Below are positions 19,590 to 27,588 of a stretch of DNA of 64,000 nucleotides, in pieces. The DNA lies in assembly GCA_937980645.1 (NCBI GenBank), contig CALJPQ010000020.1, positions 1-64,000 on the forward strand, given 5' to 3'. The DNA comes from an uncultured Saprospiraceae bacterium. GTDB lineage: Bacteria; Bacteroidota; Bacteroidia; Chitinophagales; Saprospiraceae. Position 1 is the stretch's first letter, and each line of letters starts with the position of its first letter. The notes below the pieces were generated by a model, which saw only the letters and a list, made by a program, of their open reading frames with translations, was not told the origin of the DNA and searched no databases. The translations under genes were made by a program, and so were the position numbers.

Positions 19590-19606
19590 GCCGCAAAGGA
19601 AAGGCC

Positions 19607-21124
19607 ATGCGCGAGTTCAACACATCTGGCCCGAACATACCGGATCGGCACTACACCATCGAGCGGCGCCCACAGATAGCGGAGGGCTTGCGCATGGTGG
19701 AGCAGGAGCGCTATTTCACCATCTGGGCGCCGCGTCAGACGGGCAAGAGCACGTATTTCCGGCAGTTGGCGGTATATCTGGAAGCCCGAGGATACGAGGT
19801 GGCGCAGATGAACTTCGAGAATTACCGGGTGGCATCTTTAAATGCGTTTTTATACGCTTTCACCAAGCACATCTTCGAGGCATGGGGAATTGACCTGCGT
19901 CAGGAGACCGACTTAGTCCTGGTTTTTGAACGGCTTTCGGAGGTGAGGGACAAAAAATGGGTGCTTATTGTGGATGAAGTGGAGGGCATTAACGCAGAGT
20001 ACTTTGGTATTTTCCTGCATTCTATCCGCAATCTGTACCATTCGCGCCAGCGGCACGCTTTGAAGAGCGTGATACTGGTAGGCGTAACGAACATCCTGGG
20101 TGTGGTCAGCGACAATGCCTCGCCATTCAACATTGCGGACAACCTGGAGTTGCCCTACTTCACGGAAGCGGAGGTGTTCGAGTTGCTGGGTCAGCACGAG
20201 TTGGAGACGGGCCAGAGGTTTGACGAGGCGGTGAAGCGGGCCATTTACCGCATTACAGCGGGTCAGCCCGGGTTGGTCAACGGTTTTGCGCGCCAGTTGG
20301 TAACGCGCTATTCGGATGTGTCTCCGCTGGCGATGGAGCAGTATCTGGTGGTGGAAGACTGGTACCTGACCGAGGCCATTGATAAAAACTTTGAGAACAT
20401 CCTGAATAAGGCCAAAGAGGAGCGGGCGTTTGTGGAGCGTCTGCTGTTTACGGAGGACAAAATTCCATTCGACATAGACCGTCCGGCCATCAAGTTGTTG
20501 CACACCAACGGTTTGATAAGGAAGGATGAGGATGGGAATGTAACGTTTTGGGTGCCGTTTTACAAAAAGCGGCTTTACAAGGCTTTTTACCCGTACACCA
20601 ACGGCGAGAAGAAGGTTATTGCCAGTACGATTTCCGCGCCGGAGTACTTCCATGCGGACGGCACGCTGAACCTTGATAAGGTCATTGCCCATTACAAAGC
20701 CTACGTGAAGCGCCGAGGTTTCCATGTTTTCCGGGAGAAAGACGAGAAAGGCCAGTACCGTTCCATTCCGGAGGCGGCGCTGATTTACAGTTTTGAGACG
20801 TACATCCATGCGCTGGTGGAGGAGTTGAAGGGCAAGTTGTATCGGGAGGCGCACACTGGATTGGGCCGGAGCGATTTGATAGTGAACATTCGCGGTCAGG
20901 AGTTGGTGGTGGAGGCGAAGGTGTACTACAGTCCGGGTCGTTTTGTGGAGGGCAAGGAGCAGTTGGCGTACTACTGTCGCAGTTTGGGTCAGCGCGTGGG
21001 GGTGTATTTGGTTTTTTGTCCGAACAACGTGCGCTATCCGGACAGTGTGAAGGAGGGCGTGGAGGTCATTGAGGGCGTAGAGATACGGACGTATTTGGTG
21101 GAGTACGACGAGGAGAAGTGGTGA
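19607..21124 (+). CDS. AAA-like ATPase fused to a PD-(D/E)XK nuclease domain
   Basis: 505 residues. The opening NTSGPNIPDRHYTIERRP and Walker A IWAPRQTGKSTYFRQLA (41-49) identify the AAA-like (AAA_35-type) family. Walker B is WVLIVDEVEGI and a sensor-like VILVGVTNI follows. The C-terminal ~90 residues hold a nuclease core: Asp423 in GRSDLIVN and Glu436-x-Lys438 in VVEAKVYY. Codon choice is strikingly G/T-rich in its second half (ttg, gtg, gcg, ggt), unlike the C-ending codons of neighbours, which suggests separate ancestry. The gene sits between palindromic repeats of one family. Function is unknown; a self-mobilising or conflict role is speculation. Confidence 0.85.
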   Translation: MREFNTSGPNIPDRHYTIERRPQIAEGLRMVEQERYFTIWAPRQTGKSTYFRQLAVYLEARGYEVAQMNFENYRVASLNAFLYAFTKHIFEAWGIDLRQETDLVLVFERLSEVRDKKWVLIVDEVEGINAEYFGIFLHSIRNLYHSRQRHALKSVILVGVTNILGVVSDNASPFNIADNLELPYFTEAEVFELLGQHELETGQRFDEAVKRAIYRITAGQPGLVNGFARQLVTRYSDVSPLAMEQYLVVEDWYLTEAIDKNFENILNKAKEERAFVERLLFTEDKIPFDIDRPAIKLLHTNGLIRKDEDGNVTFWVPFYKKRLYKAFYPYTNGEKKVIASTISAPEYFHADGTLNLDKVIAHYKAYVKRRGFHVFREKDEKGQYRSIPEAALIYSFETYIHALVEELKGKLYREAHTGLGRSDLIVNIRGQELVVEAKVYYSPGRFVEGKEQLAYYCRSLGQRVGVYLVFCPNNVRYPDSVKEGVEVIEGVEIRTYLVEYDEEKW

Positions 21125-21165
21125 GGCAGAGGCGACATCTCCCGCAAGGAGGTGTTGTCTCTGCC
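21125..21165 (+). terminator. Hairpin of the GAGGCGACATCT family directly after the ATPase gene
   Basis: Arms ggcagaggcgacatctcc (21125-21142) and ggaggtgttgtctctgcc (21148-21165) form an 18-bp RNA stem in which all three non-Watson-Crick positions are G-U wobbles; the loop is five bases. It starts at the base after the TGA stop. The core sequence is shared with the repeats at 19.5 and 27.4 kb. No T run follows on the plus strand. Confidence 0.6.
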
Positions 21166-21233
21166 CTTCTGAAAAGCATCAAATAGCCCGAAAGGCTGCC
21201 AGAAGACTCACCGGCATTAGGGAGCGAGGAGTC

Positions 21234-22133
21234 TCAGGCTTGCTTGCTGGCAATGCGGTTGGAGATAATACCAAACAGGCAGGCCGTCCAGAAGGAGTAG
21301 GAAGAGTATACCAGGGCGGGTTTGACCATTTCCTGGTTGCCGAGCAGGACGCTGGCAATGAGAAAGGCCAGGGTAGTGTTCTGCACGCCGCATTCAAAGG
21401 CAGCCGTCAGGCGCGAGGGGTGTGGTTGGCGCATCCAGTGCAAGAAGAAATAGCCAAAGAACAGGCTAGCAGCGTTTTGCACCAAAGCCACGGGAGTGAT
21501 AGCCAGAAAGTCGTTGAGCGTCAGCCCGGCACCGCCGTGTTGCTCGCCGGCGAACATTTTGACCAAAAACACGATGGCCAGCAGGACGAGCATGATGTAG
21601 CGCGCCGGACGGCTAACGCGTTGAGCAAAATACGGGTAGTAGTGGCGGATGGCTACCCCCATGGCTGCCGGCACGATGGTGATGAAAAAGACCTGGCGCA
21701 CCGTATCCCAAAAAGGCAGATGCAGGTCGGTACCGCGCCCCAAAAAGAAAAGCAAAGCAGCATTGACGACCACCGGAATGGTGAACAACGTCAGGAAGCT
21801 GTTGGTAGCCGTCAGCGAGAGGGAGAGTGCTACGTTGCCGCGCCACAGGTAGGTGAGGAAGCCCGACGTCGCCCCTCCAGGACTAGCACTGAGGATGAGA
21901 AAACCCACTTTGAGGGCCGGGGAAATGGGCGCCAGCAGATTGATGAAAAAAGCCAGCACGGGCAGGCCCAGCATCTGGGCCGAAAGGGCAGAGAAATAGG
22001 CTTTGGGGTAGCGCACAATGCGTACGAAATCGTCCACCGTGAGCGTAAGCCCTACACCAAACATAATCAGCGCCAGAACGGCACTGACGGCCATGTCCAC
22101 TATCTGCGTCGGGGCTAAGGAGAGCAAGAGCAT
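21234..22133 (-). CDS. Bile acid:sodium symporter family (BASS) transporter
   Basis: 299 residues, very hydrophobic, with nine to ten transmembrane segments. Family strings are visible: AVLALIMFGVGLTLTVDDF in the first segments, KVGFLILSASPGGATSGFLTYLWRGNVALS with the sodium-site region, and ECGVQNTTLAFLIAS, the ExGxQN-type crossover motif. BASS proteins couple sodium to uptake of organic anions; bacterial members carry pantoate, 2-keto acids and others, so the substrate here is open. It has its own promoter box 14 bp upstream and is convergent with the ATPase gene. Confidence 0.92.
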   Translation of the reverse strand: MLLLSLAPTQIVDMAVSAVLALIMFGVGLTLTVDDFVRIVRYPKAYFSALSAQMLGLPVLAFFINLLAPISPALKVGFLILSASPGGATSGFLTYLWRGNVALSLSLTATNSFLTLFTIPVVVNAALLFFLGRGTDLHLPFWDTVRQVFFITIVPAAMGVAIRHYYPYFAQRVSRPARYIMLVLLAIVFLVKMFAGEQHGGAGLTLNDFLAITPVALVQNAASLFFGYFFLHWMRQPHPSRLTAAFECGVQNTTLAFLIASVLLGNQEMVKPALVYSSYSFWTACLFGIISNRIASKQA

Positions 22134-22147
22134 CTGCGATTTGCGAG

Positions 22148-22155
22148 CAAAGGTA
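22148..22155 (-). promoter_or_regulatory. -7 promoter box (TACCTTTG) for the BASS transporter
   Basis: Exact TAnnTTTG match on the minus strand, 14 nt before the start codon, giving a very short leader. Confidence 0.5.
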
Positions 22156-22190
22156 GCAGGCGTTTTTTTATACCTTACGCCGGGTGGGCG

Positions 22191-23276
22191 TTACTCCCCC
22201 TCAGACCACGTGGCCCCATATTGCTCGACCAGCAGGTTGTCGTAATAGTCTGCCTTTTCGAGCAGGAGCTGTAGGGCTGCCGCGCCGTTGTCTTCGGTGA
22301 GGTAGTGCTCGAAAACGAGGAGCGACAGGAAAATGTTCTGCTCGTGTACCGACAGGGTCAGCCACTGGAGGTGGTAATTTTCGCGCATCAGATATTCGTA
22401 GAGCGGCTTGATGTTTTGCTGTGGGAGCTGGCACAGCAAGGCTTCGGCGTAGATGATGCCACTAGGTTCGTGGTAATTGAGGCGGATTTTGGCACTTCCT
22501 CGCATCATTTCCCAGGCATTAGGGCCGCTTCGGCTGAGTTCTACGTCGTAGCCGGAGCGCTGAATAATGTTTTCTACAAGGCGGGGCGTTCCTGCCGGTT
22601 GGTACTCCTCTACGGTGGCAGGCAGCTGGATGCGTTGGCCGCAATGGCTGCAGAAATTACCCTCTACCGTTTTCTCGTGTACGACGTTGAGGCAAGCCGG
22701 GCAGCGGCAGACATTGGTCGAGTTAGAGGCTCGAAAAGCCTGCAAGGCTTCATACAAAAACTTGACCGGCAGCGAAAAGCCCATATTGTCGCCATTGTGC
22801 AGGATGAAGGTGTTGACCCCCAGCACGCGGCCTTCGCGGTCCACTAACGGGCCGCCAGAATTGCCCGGATTAAGGGCGGCGTCAATGTGTAGGTACGGAA
22901 TGCCGTTCATCACTTCGCGCGCGTTGGAAATGATGCCTTTCTTGACCGAAAACTTCAGCCCGAAAGGATGGCCGATGGCCGTAATGGCGTCGTGCTCGCG
23001 CACCGGCACATCCACACCTAAAACAATGGCGGGTAGTTCAGTACTGGTCGCAGGCGCGCTCAAGAATGCCAGGTCGTATTTGGGGTCAATGTATTGTACG
23101 GTGGCCAGCTGTTTCGCAAAGCGCTTGCCGTCAATCACCGCACGGCGCACCCCCTCCACCACGTGGTGGTTGGTTACGATGACATCCCATTCTTTCACGT
23201 AAAAACCCGTGCCCGTTCCGAACGGCGTGGCAATCTGGACGATGACGTCGCTGTAGGTATCAATGAAATCAGCCAT
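22191..23276 (-). CDS. Cytoplasmic trypsin-like serine protease with zinc ribbon and YbjN-like C-terminal domain
   Basis: 361 residues and no signal peptide. Residues 1-185 are a trypsin/DegP-type peptidase with an intact triad: His38 (TNHHVVEG), Asp68 (PKYDLAFL) and Ser140 (NPGNSGGPLV). Residues 192-212 form a CxxC...CxxC zinc ribbon. From about 235 onward the pattern GIIYAEALLCQLPQ, PLYEYLMRENYHLQ and LLLEKADYYDNLL fits the YbjN / type-III-chaperone-like fold rather than a PDZ domain. It starts 4 bp after the stop of the upstream gene, so the two are one operon. A target-recognition role for the C-terminal domain is inference; no DegP-like periplasmic role is supported. Confidence 0.85.
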   Translation of the reverse strand: MADFIDTYSDVIVQIATPFGTGTGFYVKEWDVIVTNHHVVEGVRRAVIDGKRFAKQLATVQYIDPKYDLAFLSAPATSTELPAIVLGVDVPVREHDAITAIGHPFGLKFSVKKGIISNAREVMNGIPYLHIDAALNPGNSGGPLVDREGRVLGVNTFILHNGDNMGFSLPVKFLYEALQAFRASNSTNVCRCPACLNVVHEKTVEGNFCSHCGQRIQLPATVEEYQPAGTPRLVENIIQRSGYDVELSRSGPNAWEMMRGSAKIRLNYHEPSGIIYAEALLCQLPQQNIKPLYEYLMRENYHLQWLTLSVHEQNIFLSLLVFEHYLTEDNGAAALQLLLEKADYYDNLLVEQYGATWSEGE

Positions 23277-23280
23277 AGTT

Positions 23281-24606
23281 TTAGCGTTGGCGTTCCGTCA
23301 GGTCGAGGCGACAGAGCATTTCTAAAAATGTCTTCCCAAAGCGCGGCATCGAGGAAAAGTCCAGCAGTTGCGTCTGCGGCTTGAAGTTGGGAAATTCCGC
23401 ACGGTTGCGCTCTACAATATCCCTTATTGCAGCCAACACGAGTCGCTTATTCAGTTGCCCGTCCTTATTGACGAACGTCTGAAGCCTCATAGCCTGGAAA
23501 AAGTCTGTCTCTGTAACGCGCATAAACAGGCGAAGCAACTCGTAAACAGGCTTAGGCGGAACGTACTGGAAGAGTATATGAGCCACGATATACTGAGGCA
23601 CGGCCATGGCCAGCACCTCATACCCTTGCTCCAGAGGCCACTCCATCGAGGGCCTTTCGCTTTCAATCAATTCCTTCAGGCGCTCAAATGATAATGGGAT
23701 AACGGCGCCGAAGGCACTCTCCGTTCGATAAAATTCGGCCAGCACCTGCTCGCGCGGGCGGTCGAGTATCTTTTGCAACTCACGCCGCAGTGCCACCACT
23801 TTTTGGTGAATGCTCTGCTCTTGCTGAAGGAAATACATCCGTGAGGCCCGCTCCAGCGCATCCATAACGAAGCCTTCAGGGCGCGTCAAATAGTCAATCC
23901 GGTACATGACCGCCAGCAGCAGGTAAGCATAAGTTCCTGGGTGCTGCTCTATTTTAGGGACGTTTTTGTCCATTAAATCAAAGGCGGCGCGTATCTGGTG
24001 GCAGATAAAGGTGTATTTGGCTTCTTTTTCAGTGGTCGGGGTCTCCATGCACAGGGTTTCCGCGGGTGTCAGCACGCTGAATTCGTCCAGCAGCAGGTCA
24101 TCGTGCTTGTCGGCCCAAAGGGCCAGTTCGCGTAGTGCTTTTACCATCTTAAGCGGTGAGGCGTCGCTGGCCGTCGTCTCAAAGCAGAGCGTCAGGGCGT
24201 TGTCGGGCGACAGGGCAAAGTGACAAAACTTCAGATCGTAGTTATATTCCATCAGCCTGCGCATAAAGCCCACACTGAGCACTTCGGCCTGTGCTAAGCG
24301 GCTTTCGGCACGCACCTGCTCGGGCGTCATGAAGCCGCTGATACGCTGCGACCCCTGCCGGATCTGAAAGCGCAGCATCCCATTCACCTCTTCCCACGTC
24401 ACACATGATGGCTGACGCTCATCGGCAAGGTATTGCAGCAGCGCCCGAAACGCCGTCCAAAATTCTCCCTTCTCGTACGAATGTACTGCCTGCTCCCACC
24501 TTTTCATCTGCGTTTTAGATTTAAAAAAATCGGTATAGCGCCCCAAGGTGAGCTCGGGCGGATCCTGTACTTTTTCAGGGCCAAAAAAATACTCTAAAAG
24601 ACGCAC
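23281..24606 (-). CDS. Uncharacterised protein with a probable YbjN-like segment, partner of the protease
   Basis: Not recognised as a named family. From GTG 24606 it is 441 aa, without signal peptide or membrane segments. Residues ~85-175 (EVLSVGFMRRLMEYNYDLKF, HFALSPDNALTLCFETTA, ELALWADKHDDLLLDEF) resemble the YbjN-like domain seen in the protease directly downstream. The remainder is helical (about 240-400). The GTG start fits the TACTTTTG box 32 nt upstream; a longer frame to 24729 would overlap the divergent GSCFA gene and has no conserved sequence. The shared domain type and 4-bp spacing argue for joint function with the protease. Confidence 0.7.
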   Translation of the reverse strand: MRLLEYFFGPEKVQDPPELTLGRYTDFFKSKTQMKRWEQAVHSYEKGEFWTAFRALLQYLADERQPSCVTWEEVNGMLRFQIRQGSQRISGFMTPEQVRAESRLAQAEVLSVGFMRRLMEYNYDLKFCHFALSPDNALTLCFETTASDASPLKMVKALRELALWADKHDDLLLDEFSVLTPAETLCMETPTTEKEAKYTFICHQIRAAFDLMDKNVPKIEQHPGTYAYLLLAVMYRIDYLTRPEGFVMDALERASRMYFLQQEQSIHQKVVALRRELQKILDRPREQVLAEFYRTESAFGAVIPLSFERLKELIESERPSMEWPLEQGYEVLAMAVPQYIVAHILFQYVPPKPVYELLRLFMRVTETDFFQAMRLQTFVNKDGQLNKRLVLAAIRDIVERNRAEFPNFKPQTQLLDFSSMPRFGKTFLEMLCRLDLTERQR

Positions 24607-24638
24607 GAAAGTGGTTGTTTTGCCGTTAAGGAGAGCGG

Positions 24639-24646
24639 CAAAAGTA
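24639..24646 (-). promoter_or_regulatory. -7 promoter box (TACTTTTG) for the YbjN-like/protease operon
   Basis: Exact TAnnTTTG match on the minus strand within the 68-bp gap between the two divergent genes. Confidence 0.5.
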
Positions 24647-24674
24647 GCATGTTTGCCCGACAAAACTCTTCGAG

Positions 24675-25679
24675 GTGAACGCCTTCCGCACCGTCCTGCC
24701 GCCCATGTCGGCGCCTTTCGCGCTGACACACGCTGACCGCATCGTCGTCATTGGCTCGTGCTTCGCCGAACATATCGGTGAGCGCCTCAAGGCGCATAAG
24801 TTCTCGACCCTCGTCAACCCTAGCGGTATTCTGTACAACCCTATCTCCATTGCCCAACTGCTGAAGCGCCTGCTCGACCCCAAAGCCGACCTCTCCGAGG
24901 GCGTGTTTCAGCACCAGGGCCTGTGGCACAGCTGGGAACACCACGGGCGCTTTTCACACCCCGAACGCCAGAGCTTCGAACAACAGATTTACGCCGCACA
25001 CCAGCAAGCCGCCGCCTTTGCGGCCTGCGCCAAATACCTGTTCCTCACACTGGGCACCACACAGGTGTTTGCCCTGCGCACCAGTGGACGCATCGTGGCC
25101 AATAACCACAGAGCACCCGCAGACTGGTTCGAGCAGCGCCGTCTCTCCGTAGAGCAAACCGTCGGCTGTCTGGCACCCGCCTTCGAGACCTGGAAGAAAG
25201 CCCGGCCAGACCTGCAAATCGTTCTCACCGTCAGCCCCGTGCGACATCTGCGCAACGGAATGGTGGAAAACCAGCGCAGCAAAGCCGTCCTCCTGCTCGC
25301 TTGCGAACAACTGTGCGCCCAATACCCGTTCGTCCACTACTTCCCGGCCTACGAACTGCTCCTCGACGACCTGCGCGACTACCGCTTCTACGCCGCCGAC
25401 ATGGTTCACCCCTCCGAAACCGCCGTGAACTATATCTGGGAATACTTTTCCAACACCTTCTTCCCGCCCCACACCGCCCAACTCGTCGCCCAAATCGCCC
25501 GCATCCGCACTGCAGCAGCGCATCGGCCCTTCCACCCTGATACCGCCGAACACCGCGCCTTCGCCCGCCAGCAATGCGAAGCCATCCAGCAATTGCTCCA
25601 ACAGCACCCGACGCTGGATTTTTCAGAGGAGCTGGCGCATTTCAGCGCCTTTTTACACGGTGAGACACCAAAAGAGTAG
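24675..25679 (+). CDS. GSCFA domain-containing protein
   Basis: 334 residues. The family-defining GSCFA string occurs in RIVVIGSCFAEHIGERL near residue 25, followed by STLVNPSGILYNPISI, and then LFLTLGTTQVFAL, VLTVSPVRHLRNGMVENQRSKAVLL, YFPAYELLLDDLRDYRFYAADMVHPSE. The pattern is that of an SGNH/GDSL-like hydrolase, with Ser in GSCF and Asp/His in DMVHPS. The function of the family is unknown. GTG 24675 is chosen because NAFRTVLPP matches the usual FRT opening; no ATG fits before residue 11. Convergent with the DprA-like gene. Confidence 0.88.
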   Translation: MNAFRTVLPPMSAPFALTHADRIVVIGSCFAEHIGERLKAHKFSTLVNPSGILYNPISIAQLLKRLLDPKADLSEGVFQHQGLWHSWEHHGRFSHPERQSFEQQIYAAHQQAAAFAACAKYLFLTLGTTQVFALRTSGRIVANNHRAPADWFEQRRLSVEQTVGCLAPAFETWKKARPDLQIVLTVSPVRHLRNGMVENQRSKAVLLLACEQLCAQYPFVHYFPAYELLLDDLRDYRFYAADMVHPSETAVNYIWEYFSNTFFPPHTAQLVAQIARIRTAAAHRPFHPDTAEHRAFARQQCEAIQQLLQQHPTLDFSEELAHFSAFLHGETPKE

Positions 25680-25775
25680 GGCCGCTCGGCAAAGAGGCGC
25701 GGTAAGACTTCGGATACCCCGATAGGCCTTGAAATACCTCGTTCTATCAGAGTCTGAAAACCCGGCAGGAATGGT

Positions 25776-26756
25776 TCAAAACAGCGACATCTGCTCCCCT
25801 GCCGAAGGCGTTGGCTGCTGTGGTTGGGCCAGGGCTTCCAATCGCCGGGTAATTTCCTGTGCAGAGCGGAAAGGCTGGCCTCCGCGTTCGATAAGGGCGG
25901 CATTTCCGGGTGCGGGCGAGGCTGAGGCGTCGGGATGCAGCACCCACAGCGGCAGGCCCATCTCTAAGGCCGAAGCACCAGCGTTGAACGTACCGCTCAT
26001 GCGGCCTTCAGCATCCTTTTCTGGCCCAGCTTTCACCACCACGAGCGCCCACGACAGCGCGCAGATGAGGCGGTTGCGCGTCATCGCGTTGGCGCCGCTG
26101 AACTTCTCCCACGGGGCAAATTGGGACACAAACAGCGCGTTGCGCTCCCAGCGCTGCTCCTGCAGCGCGTCCTTGAGCGAGAGGTGGCGCAGCCCAAAGC
26201 TGAGCACGCAGGTGGTGGTACCGTCGGCCTCCAAAGCCCCCAAATGGGCCGCCGTGTCCACGCCTTTGGCATAGCCCGACACGACGTTGAAGCCGCTGGC
26301 CGCTGCCGCCTGAGCAATGGCGCGCGTCATGGCCAGTTCCGCCTCCGCCACATCGCGCGCGCCAGCGATGGCTAAGCCGGGCTGTTGCAACAGCCCCAAC
26401 GGCCCTCGGGCGTACAGCAGCGGCGGAGCGTCGTCGCGCAGGCGCTGCCGCACTAAGTCAGGATAACGCGCGTCGTCAAGACCAATGAGGGCAACGCCCT
26501 GTTCGGTAAGCGCTTCGTACTCAGCCCACAGTTGCTCTTCGCGGCTGGCATCCAAGAGATTAGCAAAGTGCGCCCGCGAGAACCGCCCCTGCCCGATGGC
26601 GGGAAAACGTCGCTGCAATTCGGCTTCGTCTCGGGCGAAGAGGTCGGCCAGCGTCAGGTCCTGCTGCTGCAGCTGCTCCCACAGGTAGTGGATGCTTTTG
26701 GCCCCAAAGCCCGGGGCACATACCAACCGGTACCACAAAAAACCATTGTCGTTCAT
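25776..26756 (-). CDS. DprA/Smf-like DNA-processing protein
   Basis: 326 residues of the DprA Rossmann family: LAIAGARDVAEAE corresponds to the IVGxR motif and VVSGYAKGVDTAAHLGALEADG to SGxAxGID..AH..AL. An N-terminal HhH-like helical segment (FGAKSIHYLWEQL) precedes it. The nucleotide/ssDNA-binding face differs from competence DprA: the TCVLSFGLRH and MTRNRLICALSWALVVVKAG segments are retained in part, and there is no winged-helix domain at the C terminus, which ends GEQMSLF. The start overlaps the end of the PRTase gene by 4 bp. It could be the housekeeping DprA or a specialised paralogue. Confidence 0.8.
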   Translation of the reverse strand: MNDNGFLWYRLVCAPGFGAKSIHYLWEQLQQQDLTLADLFARDEAELQRRFPAIGQGRFSRAHFANLLDASREEQLWAEYEALTEQGVALIGLDDARYPDLVRQRLRDDAPPLLYARGPLGLLQQPGLAIAGARDVAEAELAMTRAIAQAAAASGFNVVSGYAKGVDTAAHLGALEADGTTTCVLSFGLRHLSLKDALQEQRWERNALFVSQFAPWEKFSGANAMTRNRLICALSWALVVVKAGPEKDAEGRMSGTFNAGASALEMGLPLWVLHPDASASPAPGNAALIERGGQPFRSAQEITRRLEALAQPQQPTPSAGEQMSLF

Positions 26757-27349
26757 CGCTTCGAGCGCGTTTTAGTGAGCGTCAGGACGTACACCTGGGC
26801 TGCCTTGCCGCGCTGGAGCGCCACTTCGCACACGGCCCGGAGCGTCTCGCCCGAGCGGTAAAGGTCGTCAAAAATCAACACCCGCAAACCGTGCAGCGCA
26901 TGCGGCGCCATGTAAAAAACGCCTTGCAACAGCACACGCCGCTGCGCAGCATCCTCAACCTCTTTGAGTTGTGAAGTAGGCCGCACCTTGCGCAACACCT
27001 GTAAAGCCACCGGCACTCCCACGAGCGCTCCAATGGCTCGGGCCAGCTCCTCCACAGGCTGAAAAGGGCGGCTCGTGTCGGACGGCGGCACCGGCACAAT
27101 GAGGTCAAGGCGCCACTCCGGCAGGCGCTCTTTTAGAAAATCGGCCGCTGCCTTTGCCAATGCGGGCAAGTGCTCGCGCTTCAGCTCGTACTTGAGGTGG
27201 TAGAGCTCCCCCCCTACCGCCGTGCGCTCGGTCAGCCAGCCCGCGGTGAATGTAAGGCGGCTCGATGCCGTATGCAGGTCTAACGCCCAGCCTTCCGCCC
27301 AGCAGCCTTTAAGAAGTTGCGGATGTGTGTCCATAGGAAAAAGCACCAT
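26753..27349 (-). CDS. ComF-like phosphoribosyltransferase
   Basis: 198 residues from ATG 27349 (ATG 27334, MDTHPQLL, is an alternative). The type I PRTase fold is supported by LIVPVPPSDTSRPFQPVEELARAIG and by the PRPP-loop equivalent VLIFDDLYRSGETLRAVCEVAL, with the paired acidic residues DD. Unlike ComF there is no N-terminal zinc finger; the first ~70 residues read GWALDLHTASSRLTF and LYHLKYELKREHL. It overlaps the DprA-like gene by 4 bp, so the pair is translationally coupled. The open frame extends upstream to 27577 through the repeat, which I regard as non-coding. Confidence 0.78.
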   Translation of the reverse strand: MVLFPMDTHPQLLKGCWAEGWALDLHTASSRLTFTAGWLTERTAVGGELYHLKYELKREHLPALAKAAADFLKERLPEWRLDLIVPVPPSDTSRPFQPVEELARAIGALVGVPVALQVLRKVRPTSQLKEVEDAAQRRVLLQGVFYMAPHALHGLRVLIFDDLYRSGETLRAVCEVALQRGKAAQVYVLTLTKTRSKR

Positions 27350-27398
27350 TTGGATAATGCCTGAATGAACACACAATATTACGGAGTTTCGGCTTTTT

Positions 27399-27556
27399 CG
27401 AGGTGTCATCTTCGAGGCACGAGGAGGTGACCTCTCGAAAGCAACCTCTCCCTGAGACGACGCCTTCCAAAGGGAAGATGTCGCCTCAGAACGGCAGAGG
27501 CGAACGACAGAGACGACACCTCCTAAAAGGAGATGTCGCCTCGAGATGTCGCCTCG
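27399..27556 (+). repeat. Dispersed two-hairpin repeat, copy 2, with an extra hairpin and half-site
   Basis: 27399-27503 matches the reverse complement of 19456-19559 (about 89% by hand alignment). This copy is extended: a third inverted repeat (gagacgacacctcct / aggagatgtcgcctc, 27510-27542) and an extra agatgtcgcctcg half-site (27544-27556) follow. The array lies between the divergent PRTase and aroA genes and stops 20 bp before the aroA promoter box. Confidence 0.85.
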
Positions 27557-27576
27557 AAAGCTCGCCTCATTCACCA

Positions 27577-27584
27577 TACCTTTG
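27577..27584 (+). promoter_or_regulatory. -7 promoter box (TACCTTTG) 4 nt before the aroA start
   Basis: Exact TAnnTTTG match with four bases (ccct) before ATG 27589. The implied transcript starts at the initiation codon, that is, a leaderless message. This also rules out the longer upstream frame. Confidence 0.55.
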
Positions 27585-27588
27585 CCCT

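Noticed and set aside
19199..19606. Long upstream extension of the ATPase-nuclease gene
   Set aside because: It overlaps the amidohydrolase coding region and the repeat, and the conserved N terminus and promoter fit ATG 19607.
27403..27588. N-terminal extension of aroA reading into the repeat (frame open from 27403)
   Set aside because: The added residues are a translation of the two-hairpin repeat, similar to extensions at 19.2-19.6 kb and on the opposite strand, and a -7 box lies just before ATG 27589.
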